Shown here: piece after piece, positions 12,794 through 23,553 of the stretch
Numbering within the stretch: position 1 is the first letter of the stretch
Layout: each line of letters opens with the position of its first letter
Assembly (NCBI GenBank): GCA_020746105.1
Contig: CM036618.1
Span: forward strand, 7,448,501-7,512,500
Direction of reading: 5' to 3'
Source of the DNA: Trogon surrucura
Taxonomy: Eukaryota; Chordata; Aves; Trogoniformes; Trogonidae
Length of the DNA stretch: 64,000 nucleotides
Made by a program: the position numbers and the translations under genes
The notes under the pieces: generated by a model
What the model was told of the DNA's origin: nothing
Databases searched by the model: none
What the model saw: only the letters and a program-made list of their open reading frames with translations

Positions 12794-13702
12794 TAGAATC
12801 ACAGAATGCAGTAGGCTGGAAGGGACCTTTAAAGGTCACCTAGTCCAATACCCCTGCCATGGGCAGGGACACCTCCCACTAGACCAGGTTGCTCAAAGCC
12901 TCATCGAACCTGATCTTGAATGTCTCTGGGGATTGAACCTCCGCTACCTCTCTGGGCAACCTCTTCCAGTGTTTCACCACTCATAGTAAAGAACTTTTTC
13001 CTAATGTCTGGACTAAATCTACTCTACTCTAGTTGAAGACCGTTGCCCCTCGTCCTCTCACTACACACCCTTGTAAATAGCCCCTCTCCAGCTTTCCTGT
13101 AGCCCCTTCAGGTACTGGAAGGTTGCAACAAGGCCTCCCCGGAGCCTTCTCTTCTCCAGGCTGAACGACCCCAACTCTCTCAGCCTGTTCTAGTAGGAGA
13201 GGTGTTCCAGCCCTTTGGCCATTTTTATGGCCTCCTCTGGACCCGCTCCAACAGGTCCATGTCCTTCTTGTGTTGAGGGCTCCAGAGCTGGATGCAGTGC
13301 TCCAGATGGGGTCTCATCAGAGGAGAGCAGAGGAGAGCAGATGGGCAGAATCCCCTCTCTTGCCCTGCTGGCCACGTTTCTTTTGATGCAGCCCAGGATG
13401 CAATTGGCCTTCTGGGCTGCAAGCACACATTAGTGGCTTATGTGCAGCCTTTTGTCCACTAGTACCCGCAAGTCCTTTTCCTCAGGGCTGCTCTCTATCA
13501 CCTCAGCCCCCAGCCTGTATTGATAATGCAGATTGCCCCAACTCAGTTGCAGGACCTTGCAGCTGGCCTCGTTGAACCTCATGAGGTTCACATGGGCCAC
13601 TTCTCCAGCTTGTCCAGGTCCCTCTGAAGGACATCCCGTCCCTCCGACATATCGACTCCACCACCCAGCTTGGTGTCATCTGCAAACTTGCTGAGGGTGC
13701 AG
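12794..13702 (-). repeat. CR1 LINE fragment, about 0.9 kb
   Basis: Minus-strand CR1 starting with TAGAATCACAGAATG and continuing through TGGAAGGGACCTTTAAAGGTC, the CCCACTAGACCAGGTTGCTC segment, and the ORF2 C-terminal region in reverse complement (CAGCCCAGGATGC-ATTGGCC, CAGCTTGGTGTCATCTGCAA). Small frameshifts and an imperfect GAGGAGAGCA duplication near 13320-13342 show it is decayed. It is one of the longest CR1 copies here. Confidence 0.92.
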
Positions 13703-15334
13703 GAAAAGTAATAACCAGTTTCATATCCTTCAAAGGGACTTAGCCAGGCCAACCTCAAATTAACATGAGGCTGGCAGAGCGTTTAGGTGCAGACAAGGCT
13801 GGGTATGAGACTTGAACTACTGAGCAAACATTTCTTTCAGATGTGGCTTTTCCCTTTCATCCCTGCACTCATGGTCAGTCAGCCCACACTGCCACAAGAG
13901 CCAGAAATCCCCTACCCCTTGTTGCTGAGTGTCCCTCCAAGACATGTCTTGTTCTGATCATCCAACAGATGTGCAGGAGTTGCAGTGAGCTCAAAACCAA
14001 AATCCAGCTCTGCACTGCACGCCACCACCCCAGCCTCTGCTCCTCCATCCTGTGGGCCCTTGTGCACAAGCTCAGGGTATCCTGAGGCTAATTTGAGGCT
14101 GGGGGCTACTGACAGGAGTGAATGTCACTGGTTAAATAGGGACAGGAGTTTTATTGCTGAGCTGCTCCAAAGGCCCTTTGCTTCTCCATATCAGAACTTA
14201 AAATCACAGTCATGCATACCTAGGTTGGTACTGCTCAGCAGTGAAGGAGCTGCTGTATTCCCTGCTGCCATGTACCAGCAGGCTGATGTGAAGAGGATGC
14301 TCAAGGAGAGAGATGTTTTAAGGAAAATGGAGGCTCAGCTGAGCTTTTTCTCATAGATTTGAGCCCTTGAGTGATAATACAGTCCAGCTCCTGAGACAAA
14401 ACACCTTATCAAGGTTTTCAGACACTGCTTTGAAATACCTCTCGGGAGCTAATAAAGATCATAATTTTAAAATGGTGCAACTCATTGCACAGCAAGGTAA
14501 AGCAGGTATTAATATGTTAAAGCCTAGTCATCAAACACACCTTGCATTCCAAAATGTCTGAGGAGCTTTGCCAATTTACAAGTCAGGCCAGACTAAGATA
14601 CTTTTGGGCTGCCTTTGTACGCCACCCCAGGCCCCAATACTGAGAACAAGACTCCTTGTTGCCAGCAGTCATGAAGGTGTCCTTAGGCAATAAATCCTCC
14701 AAAGATTTTAGTCTCCTCCCCAGGCTGGCCCTTTACATGGCATCAAGCATCTTCCTTGTGCAACCTTCACCATGTCCCATCCTGCCCAAGCTGTTTGAGT
14801 AATGATGAAACTCAGCAAGGAGGCCCATTTCTGTTTGCTTTTATTTTCAATCAACAAGACTGAGACCACAGAGGAAGGCCCCAGTGCAGATTTTGGCCAC
14901 GGTGTGAGTTTAAATCCTGCAAATGCAAAGGCAGACCAGCAGTTTGCAGCTCAGCTCAGTGAGAAGGAGACAGGGACCAGAGAAAGATTAAAAGGAGTGA
15001 CTGGAGGACACGTGGGGACACAACTGAGGAGATGGATGAGGAGGAAGGAACTGCTGTTCTTTCCTAAGGCTACTATCCACTAAAGTACTGCCCTAGAGCT
15101 ATGCAGTGATGTCCCGCTTTGAGTTATAGAGTTGCTTAGCCCTGCCTGATTCCTCCTACGCAGCCTGGTCAAATGGTGCAAGGACCTCTCCTTCCCTGTA
15201 CTCAGGGATGAAGAAGAAAGGCATGGGAAGATCAAGGACTGCAGGGTGCTGACAGCCCTGGGGCAGCCCCTGCAGCAGCGGGTTGCACATGGCTTGGGCA
15301 GCCCTTTCAGAGCTATGGTGCTCCTCCAGTTAAG
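13703..15334. other. no gene recognised
   Basis: Unique-looking sequence. Short frames near 13985-14356 and 14802-15083 have no recognisable domains and no convincing splice structure. Confidence 0.5.
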
Positions 15335-15559
15335 ATCATAGAATCGCAGAATCATAGATTCGTTTCAGTTGGAAAAGACCTTTAAGGTCATTGAGTCCAA
15401 CCGTTAACCTAGCCATGCCAGGTCCACCACTAAACCATGTCCCTAAGCACCACATCTGCACCTCTTTTGAATACCTCCAGGGGTGGTTACTCTGCTTCCC
15501 TGGGCAGCCTGTTCTAATGCTTGACAACCCTCTCCCGGAATAAATATTTCCTAATATCC
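15335..15559 (-). repeat. CR1 LINE, 3' part of a copy split by a second CR1
   Basis: Begins ATCATAGAATCGCAGAATC and proceeds through TTGGAAAAGACCTTTAAGG to TTTCCTAATATCC at 15559. The expected next block, AATCTAAACCTCCCCTGG, resumes only at 15900. The interval is filled by an oppositely oriented CR1. Confidence 0.92.
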
Positions 15560-15899
15560 TCATTAATGTTTATAAATATGTCAAGGGGGAATGTCAGGAG
15601 GATGGAGCCAGGCTCTTTTCAGCGGCGTCCACTGACAGGACAAGGGGCAATGGGTGGAAGCTGGAACACAGGAGGTTCCAGAAAAATATGAGGAAAAACT
15701 TTTTTACTGTGAGGGTGACCGAGCACTGGAACAGGCTGCCCAGGGAGGTTGTGGAATCTCCTTCTCTTGAGACATTCAAAACCTGCCTGGACACGTTCCT
15801 GTGCGCTCTACTGTAGGTGATCCTGCTCTGGCAGGGGGGTTGGACTAGATGATCTTTAAGGTCCCTTCCAACCTTTAACATTCTGTGATTCTGTGATCC
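15560..15899 (+). repeat. CR1 LINE inserted inside another CR1
   Basis: Plus-strand CR1 of a different subfamily. It starts TCATTAATGTTTATAAATATG, runs through the CACAGGAGGTTCC and CTGCCTGGACACGTTCCTGTG blocks, and ends GTCCCTTCCAACC plus ATTCTGTGATTCTGTGAT. It interrupts a minus-strand CR1 whose halves rejoin precisely when it is removed, apart from two to four bases (CC or ATCC) that may be a target duplication. Confidence 0.9.
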
Positions 15900-16460
15900 A
15901 ATCTAAACCTCCCCTGGCACAACTTAAGGCCATTTCCTCTTGTCCTATCACTTGTTACTTGGCAGAAGAGACCAACCTCCACCTCACTACAGCCTCATTT
16001 CAGGTAGTTGTAAAGAGCAATAAGGTCTCACCTGTGTTTCCTTTTCTCCAGGCTAAACCACCCCAGTTTCCTCAGCTGCTCTTGGTAAGACTTGTGCTCA
16101 AGTCCCTTCACCAGCTTCATTGCCCTTCTTTGGACACACTCCAGCACCTCAATGATTTTCTTCTAGTGAGGGGTCGAAAACTGGACACAGTACTTGAGAT
16201 GCAGCCTCTCCAGTGCTGAGTATATGGGGACAATCCTTTCTCTGGTCCTGCTGACCACACTATTTCTGATAGAAACCAGGATGCTGTTGGCCTTCTTGGC
16301 CACCTGGGCACACAGCTGGCTCAACTTCAGCTGGCTCAACTTCAGCAGGGCTGAAGTCCTTTTCTGTTGGGCAGCTTTCCAAGCCATACTTCCCCAAGCC
16401 TATAGCATTGCACTGGGTTGCTGTGACCCAAGTGTAGGACCTGGCATTTGGCCTTGTTGC
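15900..16460 (-). repeat. CR1 LINE, 5' part of the split copy
   Basis: Continues the minus-strand CR1 from AATCTAAACCTCCCCTGGC to the GCATTTGGCCTTGTTG block near 16460. A 15-bp tandem duplication (AGCTGGCTCAACTTC twice) lies at about 16314-16343. The ORF2 frame is broken in several places. Confidence 0.92.
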
Positions 16461-18544
16461 TGTTGGAGCCTTTTGCTAATTGCTTGGTAAAAGATAGAAT
16501 TCTGAACTGCCATCGAAGCCCCCTGGTGACTGACTACTGACGTAGGTGACTTGCCCAAATGATGACTGCAGTTACGGTTTGGACCTCCTGGGATGGACCC
16601 TGGCAGCTGAGCTCTTACAACACACAAACTCTGCCCAATCCAGCTGTGGTGCGCGATGCTGCTCTCGTTTCACCCTGCTGCGACCATGCCTCCTGCAAAA
16701 GCAGAGCAGGTGGGACAGAAGGGAAGGCACCTGATGCCTTTCTTGCTCTATTTCACAACTTCACATTTCTGCCAACCTGGCCTGCGAAGGTGGATTTGCA
16801 CTAAGATGCTCGTACTGCAGTCGAGCCCTGCCAAGGTACGGACACAGGTTCTGCACAGTCAGATCTATTTAGGGAGCTGTAGCTTCAGTGAGGGCAGGGA
16901 AAGGACTTTGTAGATGGATGCAGCTATTTTTTTCAATGTACATGAGCTGGAGCTCTTCACATTTCCCTTCCAAATCCTGCTGTGCAGTGCCTGTGAGACA
17001 TCCCCCTGAGAATGTTGGGCAGGTGGGAATAGGCAAAGCGTGGTTTGCTCTGTGCACTGGGCAGCCTGTGCCAGCTTCCCTGAAGGAATGGCTTTCAGCT
17101 GGGAAAGCACTGTCTGTCCAAATGAGCACGCTCTTGCCTTGATTTGCCTGGAATTCGTCAACAGAGCCAACACTCAGACTTGCTGTGAGAGAACATTTTG
17201 ATTTTCATTTAGAAACATCCTCTCTTTCAGTTTTGTCTTATAACTCGCTTCTTTGCCTTTTTTCTGACCTTGAAGTTGCCTAGTGTGATAAAGCCACATC
17301 TGTGCCATTACACTTTTACCCTTTAAGGGGTGGGTACATCCAGTTTGTGGCTAGAGATGGACCCTGTGATTGATTTAGTCCTAGATCCTCCTTCTGGGAA
17401 TTGCTTGGGCAGAGCTGAGGCCAAATTTGTGCCTAGGACTGTCCCATCAAGACGAGCGTGTCAGCAACTCAGTACCAGTGACCAGACATGATGCTCGTAG
17501 AGAAAATAAACAGAAAAGTGGAACTAGTGGGAGGACAGACAACAAAAATAGAAAAGAAAAAAACAACAAAGCAAAATATTCATGACAGTCTTGTAATACC
17601 ATTTTAAGGTGAGATTCCAGCCGTGGAAATGCTCTCCACAGGCAGAACAACATGTGGCCCGCAGGAAGGTCTCTGAAGGGGCTCGGTGTGGGAAAGGTGG
17701 TCTTTTCAGCCTGGATCTGATGCCAAGACCACGCTTCCACTTCAGAGGCAACCTCCTTCAGGACAGTTCGACATATTTTGGCCTGCTGAGAAAATATTTC
17801 CCATGCCTCTTCAGTACACGACAGTATAGACAGGGCACCATCCGCTGCCTGAGCAACTTCAGAGACCTTTTTTAATCATATCCTGTGTGATAAGGGAGAG
17901 GACACAAAACACTATTACATGTGTAGTAACAGAATTTTTTGAGAACAAGCCCATATTTTTAGATGTTAGGTAAATCTGCAACCCCTTATGCCCTGTCTGG
18001 ATCCTGCTATGCAGGTAAAAATCAGTTTACATGATTTTAACCCCCCAGGCTCTCCAGGCTTGCCACCCGTGACAAATCTTCCTGCTATCTCCATGGCAAT
18101 CTTCTGCAAAGGACTCTAGCTGAAAAAGATGCGCTTTTTCCCTGTCTGTACCAAGCCTGTGCTGTTCAGATTTCCATGAGTGGGTTTTTTTAATTGGGTT
18201 TACATCCCCAACCTAAATGTATTATCTATAAATTGCAATTTTTTGACTGTGGATGGTCACAAGAGAGAAATGCCAGTAAAACTGAGTTGCCAGATAGGAA
18301 AAAAGTGAAGCAGATCGGACCTCTAGAGGCTTCCACGCATGAGGGGTGGGAAAGAGATGATAAAACACTCTGTTCTGAGCTGTATTTTCTGCAGTATATT
18401 ATTTGATGCCAGGAGCTGACTTAACCTATTCAGTGCTTGATGGTTCACTACAACTATGAGCTGTAGCTTCACTGCCAGCAGCGATGCGATGTGTGTCAGT
18501 GGCTGTGAGGAGGCTTGGAGCCTGCAGGCAGGGGAGAAGGGCTG
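16461..18544. other. no gene recognised
   Basis: AT-rich DNA; competing short frames on both strands and no domain, repeat or promoter signature visible. Confidence 0.5.
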
Positions 18545-18611
18545 ATCACAGAATGACAGAATGTTAAGGGTTGGAAGGGACCTCGAAAGATCTTCTAGTC
18601 CAACACACCCC
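18545..18611 (-). repeat. CR1 LINE 3' tail fragment
   Basis: Short minus-strand CR1 end: TCACAGAATGACAGAATG, GGTTGGAAGGGACCTCGAAAG, ATCTTCTAGTCCAACA. Confidence 0.85.
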
Positions 18612-20017
18612 CACAATATTCAAATGCCGCTGACATGGGTGCGATTGAGTGACCATGGGCTCATCACGGGCCAGAACTCCAGAGAGAACAGGGTGGGGTG
18701 GATGCCCGTCAGAAAAAGAACAAGGTCAGGGTGGGAAAGATGTCAGAAAGAAGAAGAGCTAAACAAAATCCACGGTTGTTTGCAGGGTTTGGGACACACC
18801 AAATTTCCCCAGGCAGAAAGCAAGAGTCAAATTTCCCCAGGCAGAAAGCAAGAATCACAGAAGGTTACAAAGCCAAGCTCTCACTCATCTTGAGCCCCAG
18901 TGGTGTCCACGATGCAATGGTTAACCCGGCAACACCATGGCTTGCAGAGCCATCTACTGACCGAGCGATGCAGGACAAGGAATTATTTTCTCCTAATGTG
19001 TAGTTTTTTTCCAACTTCATCCATGAGATTGAGAGGTTTCTTGAAGTACACCCTGTGGGCTGATACAGTCTGGCTCCTGCACTACAACTCAACGACTGGA
19101 ATCAAGGAGTTGTTTTATTCTGCCAGTCTGATATCTGCTCAGTAAGAACTGTTGAGAAATTTCCTCATCTTAAACACAGATCTGTGGTGTGAGACAAAGG
19201 AAAAATGAAAATTATTTTGAAGTATCCTTGGAAAATAGGAGACAGACCCTTCCTTTCTCAAATAGGAGCTCTGCTTAAAAATCATAACACTGTAGAATAA
19301 TACATAATGTGGACACAGGTCCATAGGTTGGTCAAGGACATGTCACCATCGGGAGTGAGAGGGACAAGCTGAACAGAGATGTGCTGAGGCCACAGGGCTG
19401 CAGAACCAGAGTTACCAGGAAGGCAGGGGTACGTCCGCTCTAACGAAGCTTCCTTCCATGCAGACACTCTTTCTCAGGGCAGTTTTTTATCTGCTGTAAA
19501 AGTGTACAAGCCCCAGCACTTTTATTTTACATCAGAATTTGTGTGGATAGGGGGCTGGACCTCTGCCTCTCTGCCTACTCTCTGATAGCTGTAGAAACAA
19601 ACATTTTCTGCCTGTCCTGAATCTGCAAAACAGACTGCGTTTATTCCACAATACCAGCTTCTTTCATTTGTGTGCAAAGAGCAGCCTTTAGAACAGGTAC
19701 AATTCCTGTTTTCAAAGTGCTCCATGCCTGTGGGGTAGAAATGCACCTCTCCTTTAAAGCTATAAACAGATGCTGTGATTCTTTGGCTTGTAGAGTTGAT
19801 GCTTCTACACACTAAAATGCATCACGGCATTTTTGATAGGGAAAACTACTTTTTCCAGAACAGCAGGTGACCCTCTGAGTGTTTGTCACCTGATGTCCCT
19901 AACATAATGCAGTTCTGGAGAGAGGGGGTCAAGTGAAAACTGAAAACAGGTCTGTATTTGTGCTTCAGACCAAGCTGATGCAAAGCAGACTAAGAAAACT
20001 GGCCTAGCTCAGATTGA
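18612..20017. other. no gene recognised; 28-bp tandem duplication
   Basis: A near-perfect 28-bp direct duplication built on AAATTTCCCCAGGCAGAAAG lies at about 18800-18856. Otherwise unique-looking AT-rich DNA without a supported gene. Confidence 0.5.
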
Positions 20018-20191
20018 TGCCCAGGCTTCCCAGGGAAGAGGTCAAGTCATCATGCCTGGAGTTATTTAAAAGAAGTGTAGACATGGTGCCTAGGGACATG
20101 GTTTAGTGGTGGACTTGGTGGTTGTAGGTTAACATCTGAATTAGATCTTAAGGGTCCTTTCCAACCTAATCAGTTCTAAGATTCTATGATC
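20018..20191 (+). repeat. CR1 LINE 3' fragment, degenerate
   Basis: Plus-strand CR1 remains: CCCAGGCTTCCCAGGGAAGA, GGACATGGTTTAGTGGTGG, GGGTCCTTTCCAACCTAAT and a terminal TTCTATGAT. Confidence 0.85.
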
Positions 20192-21094
20192 TGCTGTCTG
20201 ACTTGCTCCAGTATTTTTCTGATCCTAGTTCTTTAACAGCTCCATCTTCTCCTTAGCCATCCTCCCAGGAGAGGATTATGGACTGTTCTCACCACCCAGC
20301 AAAGGAGGATACCTTCTGACCTACAGCAGCATGTCCCTTTGGGTGTCTCTTGCCGGCAGCAGGCTGAGAACAGCACTGTCACAAGGGACCTGTAGTTAGA
20401 TAGTACTGAAGGATGTCTTTGACTTGTAACTGGTCTTTAGTATAACACCAAATAGACAGTAAAACCTTAGAGGAAAGGCTCCAGAAAGACTCTCTTTCAG
20501 CCCAGGCTTGCTATAAAAATGAACCCTAAAACCAAACAGGTAAAAAGTTACAGGTGACCCTTACACAACCGGCATTCTGCACACGTCAGTCCTGAAATTC
20601 AGACATAGGCACACATAATGAAGGTGCATTTCAATGTGATGGACAGAGTTTAGACTCTCTTTTTGGAGGATGCAGCATGCTATTCAACATGCGGTTGTGG
20701 GGTTTTTTAACAGGCTTATTATTTATGCAATATATGGCATCTGGCCACTCCTATTGGGGATCCCATATGTGCACTGTAAAACCCAGAACTGAAATCTTTA
20801 TTTGTTTTATGTATGTCAGATGCCACCCATGGCAGTGTAGATATGCTGGCATGAAAGCCAGTCTCAGGGAAAAGAGGTCAGATGTCTGCTCTGCACCATG
20901 GGGACAGCCTTTGTTTCAGGATTGCCATGACTGTGTTTCACCTTTTCTGCATATTCTAATAAGCAAGCACTGCTCTTCCAGCCCACACCACTCCAGGCAG
21001 GCCAAAAGTAGCACAAAGACCCAGCCCTCTCAGCTACCTTCCTTTTAAAAGCTTTCTTCTTTTCCCCATTTTTCCTTGGGGAATGGCTATCATG
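20192..21094. other. no gene recognised
   Basis: Unique-looking DNA; a 123-codon plus-strand frame (20677-21048) has no recognised domain. Confidence 0.5.
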
Positions 21095-21370
21095 ACATAG
21101 AATAGAATCATAGAATCATAGAATCATCACAGAATCATGGAGTCATAGAATCATTAAGGTTGGAAAAGACCTCTAAGATCATTTAGTCCAGCTGTCTATC
21201 CAACACTACCATGACCACTAAACCATGTCCTGAATTTCCACATCTACACATTTTTTGAACACTTTCAGGGATGGTGACTCCATCACTTCCCTGGGCAGCC
21301 TGTTCCACTGCCTCACCACTCTTTCAGTAAAGAATTTTTTTCCCAATATCTAATCTAAACCTCCCCTGGT
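21095..21370 (-). repeat. CR1 LINE, 3' part, interrupted by provirus
   Basis: Begins with expanded octamers (CATAGAATAGAATCATAGAATC) and continues through TTGGAAAAGACCTCTAAGATC to AATCTAAACCTCCCCTGGT. It stops exactly at the provirus LTR and resumes at 28833, so this copy was the insertion target. Its last six bases (CCTGGT, 21365-21370) are the left target duplication. Confidence 0.93.
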
Positions 21371-21772
21371 TGTTGCGGGCCTTGCTGGCGCTATAGCATT
21401 GCAGCCTGTGCTTGGGAAAATACTTTAGATTCTTTGATCCTCGAGGTCAGCCTGCCCTTGATGTGCCTCCCTGAAGCAAAACAAGGTTACAAATCTTTCT
21501 TGTTTGTCACTGAGAACAAAGACACTGGACATCTGGAGGTGCAACGTCCTGACAGTTTAAGTGTAGGCATATTAGATGTAACCGCACCAATCAGTAACTG
21601 TTGTAGTAGATAGAATGTAGTAATAACCAATGAGATAACAGAAAGTGTAATGTACTGAGAGTTGAAAGAGTATAAATGTTTGGTAGAAAAGAATAAAGTT
21701 GGATCTGTTTGTTCGCGCTCATATTGAGTCGTTGCCTGCAGTTCCTGTTTCTCCAGCATGAGGCTCCCCGCA
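21371..21772 (+). repeat. 5' LTR of provirus
   Basis: 402 bp, starting TGTTGCGGG and ending CCCCGCA (TG...CA rule). Read block by block it matches the 3' LTR without a difference. U3 holds two CCAAT boxes (21587-21591 and 21627-21631) and a TATAAAT box at 21671; an AATAAA signal lies at 21692-21697. The first 58 bases are the same as the Env stop region in the 3' copy. Confidence 0.97.
21587..21677 (+). promoter_or_regulatory. LTR core promoter: two CCAAT boxes and TATA box
   Basis: CCAAT at 21587-21591 and 21627-21631, TATAAAT at 21671-21677. Spacing fits a Pol II LTR promoter starting transcription about 25-30 bp after the TATA box, near 21700. The same set repeats in the 3' LTR at 28647, 28687 and 28731. 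Confidence 0.8.
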
Positions 21773-21775
21773 TCT

Positions 21776-21793
21776 TGGTGACCCCGACGTGAT
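21776..21793 (+). other. primer binding site for tRNA-Trp
   Basis: The 18 bases TGGTGACCCCGACGTGAT begin three bases after the LTR's terminal CA. This is the tRNA-Trp primer site known from avian leukosis/sarcoma-type alpharetroviruses. It is unmutated as read. Confidence 0.93.
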
Positions 21794-21883
21794 CCTGCGG
21801 GAGCTGCCGTGCGATGAAGAGGAACGTAAGAAACCCGTGGCGGTTGCGACCGGGCGTTCGAGAGAGACGCGAGTGGCCACTGT

Positions 21884-21897
21884 CGACCGGTGAGTCG
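21884..21897 (+). promoter_or_regulatory. leader splice donor
   Basis: GACCGGTGAGTCG, with GTGAGT starting at 21890, is a near-perfect 5' splice site in the untranslated leader upstream of the Gag-like start. It is the likely donor for the spliced Env mRNA. The matching acceptor, expected before 27250, was not pinned down. Confidence 0.6.
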
Positions 21898-21929
21898 GAG
21901 CTCACAATACGAGCTGTTTTGTGCACGGG

Positions 21930-23170
21930 ATGGGAAGCGCTGCATCAGCGGTTGAAAAGGCGACCGTGGAAGCCATTTTATGTGTGGCTCAAAGAGCAGG
22001 GGAATCGCTGGATCGAACCCTGCTGACAAACTTATTACATTGGGCACGGCGCCGTGGTTATTTAAATGACTCAATTGACGTTTTTAAAGATGCTGTGTGG
22101 AAGGAGGTGGGGCAAGATATTTGGGAAGCAGTACAGACAGGGAATAAGGAAGCGAAAGCAATAGCCCAAACATATCGCCAGTTACGATTACTGATAGAAC
22201 GCATGGGAGCAGATGCTGAGGTAGAAGTTGCTGCTAAAACACTGTATACAGTTGCTGCTGAGAAATTGGCTACTCCGTCTTCAGATTCCTCAGTAAAAAA
22301 CTCACAAGATAGCCCTCTCCCGGTCGCCGCACCGGCGCGCCGAGGTCCTTATGATGATCTCATCCCACCATGGGAGCCACCCGAACCCACTCTGCCCCCA
22401 CCTCCCTCAGCTCCCCCTGGGACTATTGATCCGGTGACAGTGCCGTTACCTGAAGATATGGAAGTAGATGAATCCCTAGAAATGTTGATTCAGAAACAGA
22501 CAGATGTTATGACCAAGCTGTTAGAAGAAATGCAGCGATTGGATAAAGGGGCGCAGTCTAACATAATTCGAGAAAAATACCGTAAAGCTCATCAAGCTAT
22601 AGTAGATGGACTCAAAAATTTTGAAAAGCAATTTGATAAGGCTGAATCTTATGGTCCTCGACGTAATCGGCGTGTTTGGGTGATTAACATGTTAAAAAAC
22701 GAGGAATGGGACTGTGAGTCAGCTAATCACTATTTAGAATCGAACGGAGAACCCCGACTAACAGAAACTGAGATAAGTGACATTCAGGCATATCTTAAGC
22801 GTAATCCACCTAAAAAAACTCGCCTCCTTAGTATACTCTCTAAGAGAGGAGGAAAAGTAAAGGAGCGAGACGTATTGGCCCCATGGGCTCGGAAACGGGA
22901 GAAAATGAACAACCCGCCATTAACCTTTAGTTCCACGGAATGGCGTGAAGTAGGAGACTTTTTGTGGGACTGTACTCTAGAGGGAGGAAAAGAAGCGGAA
23001 GAACTAGGAACAGTTTGGAAGGCCGTGATGCGCACTCTAGAAGTCATGCAAGCAGAAAAGAGAGTTGCTGCGGCGGCGATCGAGGCGTTGGAGGGGGGGC
23101 AGGAGAGGAGGAAGGCAAGGGAAGAAACTCCCTGCTCGTCCCGACTGGGTCGAAGAAAAAAAAAAGAAAG

Positions 23171-23211
<41 letters not shown>

Positions 23212-23291
23212 CTGCACTGCGTTGCAGAATTAAGACTTTCGTCCTTGAGCTGAGCTCTTTTCTAAACAAGTGCATAACTCTTGCTTGCTAA
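21930..23291 (+). CDS. Gag-like protein with two matrix-like modules and coiled coil (possibly ENS-1/ERNI-related)
   Basis: The start chosen is the ATG at 21930 because it gives an N-terminal MGSAAS, a myristoylation-type sequence expected of a membrane-binding matrix protein; the frame is open nine bases further upstream from a GTG. About 453 residues. In order: helical matrix-like module 1 (about 35-110); Pro-rich linker with a PSAP late-domain motif (22404-22415) that in retroviruses recruits Tsg101; a predicted coiled coil (about 180-237); a basic RRNRR patch; an unidentified domain with WDCESANHYL; then matrix-like module 2 (about 315-390). The two modules share W-A-R-[KR]-R, F, W, EVG, W, G and KEA at a constant spacing of 281 residues. 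The C-terminus runs into a poly-Lys stretch read from a poly(A) tract, and the last 28 residues have no Gag character. A relation to chicken ENS-1/ERNI is a guess from architecture. Confidence 0.75.
23171..23205 (+). repeat. poly(A) tract 1 inside provirus
   Basis: 35 consecutive A bases, preceded by an A-rich stretch (AAAAAAAAAAGAAAG) that may have been Lys/Arg codons of Gag before expansion. It lies on the coding strand and is read as poly-Lys. Confidence 0.9.
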
Positions 23292-23480
23292 TTATGAAAA
23301 GAGACCCTGGCCAGCCAGGTACAGCTCATGTTGAGAGCTTGTCCGTGAGAATGAAGATAAGACGCTTCTTGTACACCAGATGTGCATGGGAGTGAACGGG
23401 AGAGTATGATCAAAACAGACCTGGGAAATTCTGCTCTCCCTGTGTGATAACAGAGTGATTGAAGTAATACTTGAGCTAAT

Positions 23481-23481
<1 letters not shown>
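23206..23481 (+). other. 276-bp unidentified segment between two poly(A) tracts
   Basis: Begins GAGAAACTGCACTGCG and ends TTGAGCTAATC just before the second A-run. It has no Gag, Pol or Env character and stops in all plus frames. Its position before a 36-A run makes it look like the 3' end of a polyadenylated RNA captured by template switching during reverse transcription. This is inference; it could equally be decayed retroviral sequence. Confidence 0.55.

Positions 23482-23517
<36 letters not shown>
23482..23517 (+). repeat. poly(A) tract 2 inside provirus
   Basis: 36 consecutive A bases followed by GGTGGGGGGG. Length and purity match those of the first tract, so both are probably young or unstable in length. 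Confidence 0.9.
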
Positions 23518-23519
<2 letters not shown>

Positions 23520-23553
23520 TGGGGGGGTGAGAAAAGAAGGAAGATCAGGATGA

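Noticed and set aside
21814..22026. 70-codon frame (ATG at 21814) in the proviral leader
   Set aside because: It overlaps the Gag-like start in another frame and shows no domain. It may act as an upstream ORF but is not supported as a gene.
22784..23275. 163-codon minus-strand frame opposite the Gag-like ORF
   Set aside because: It is a shadow of the real ORF; its poly-Phe stretch is just the complement of the poly(A) tract.
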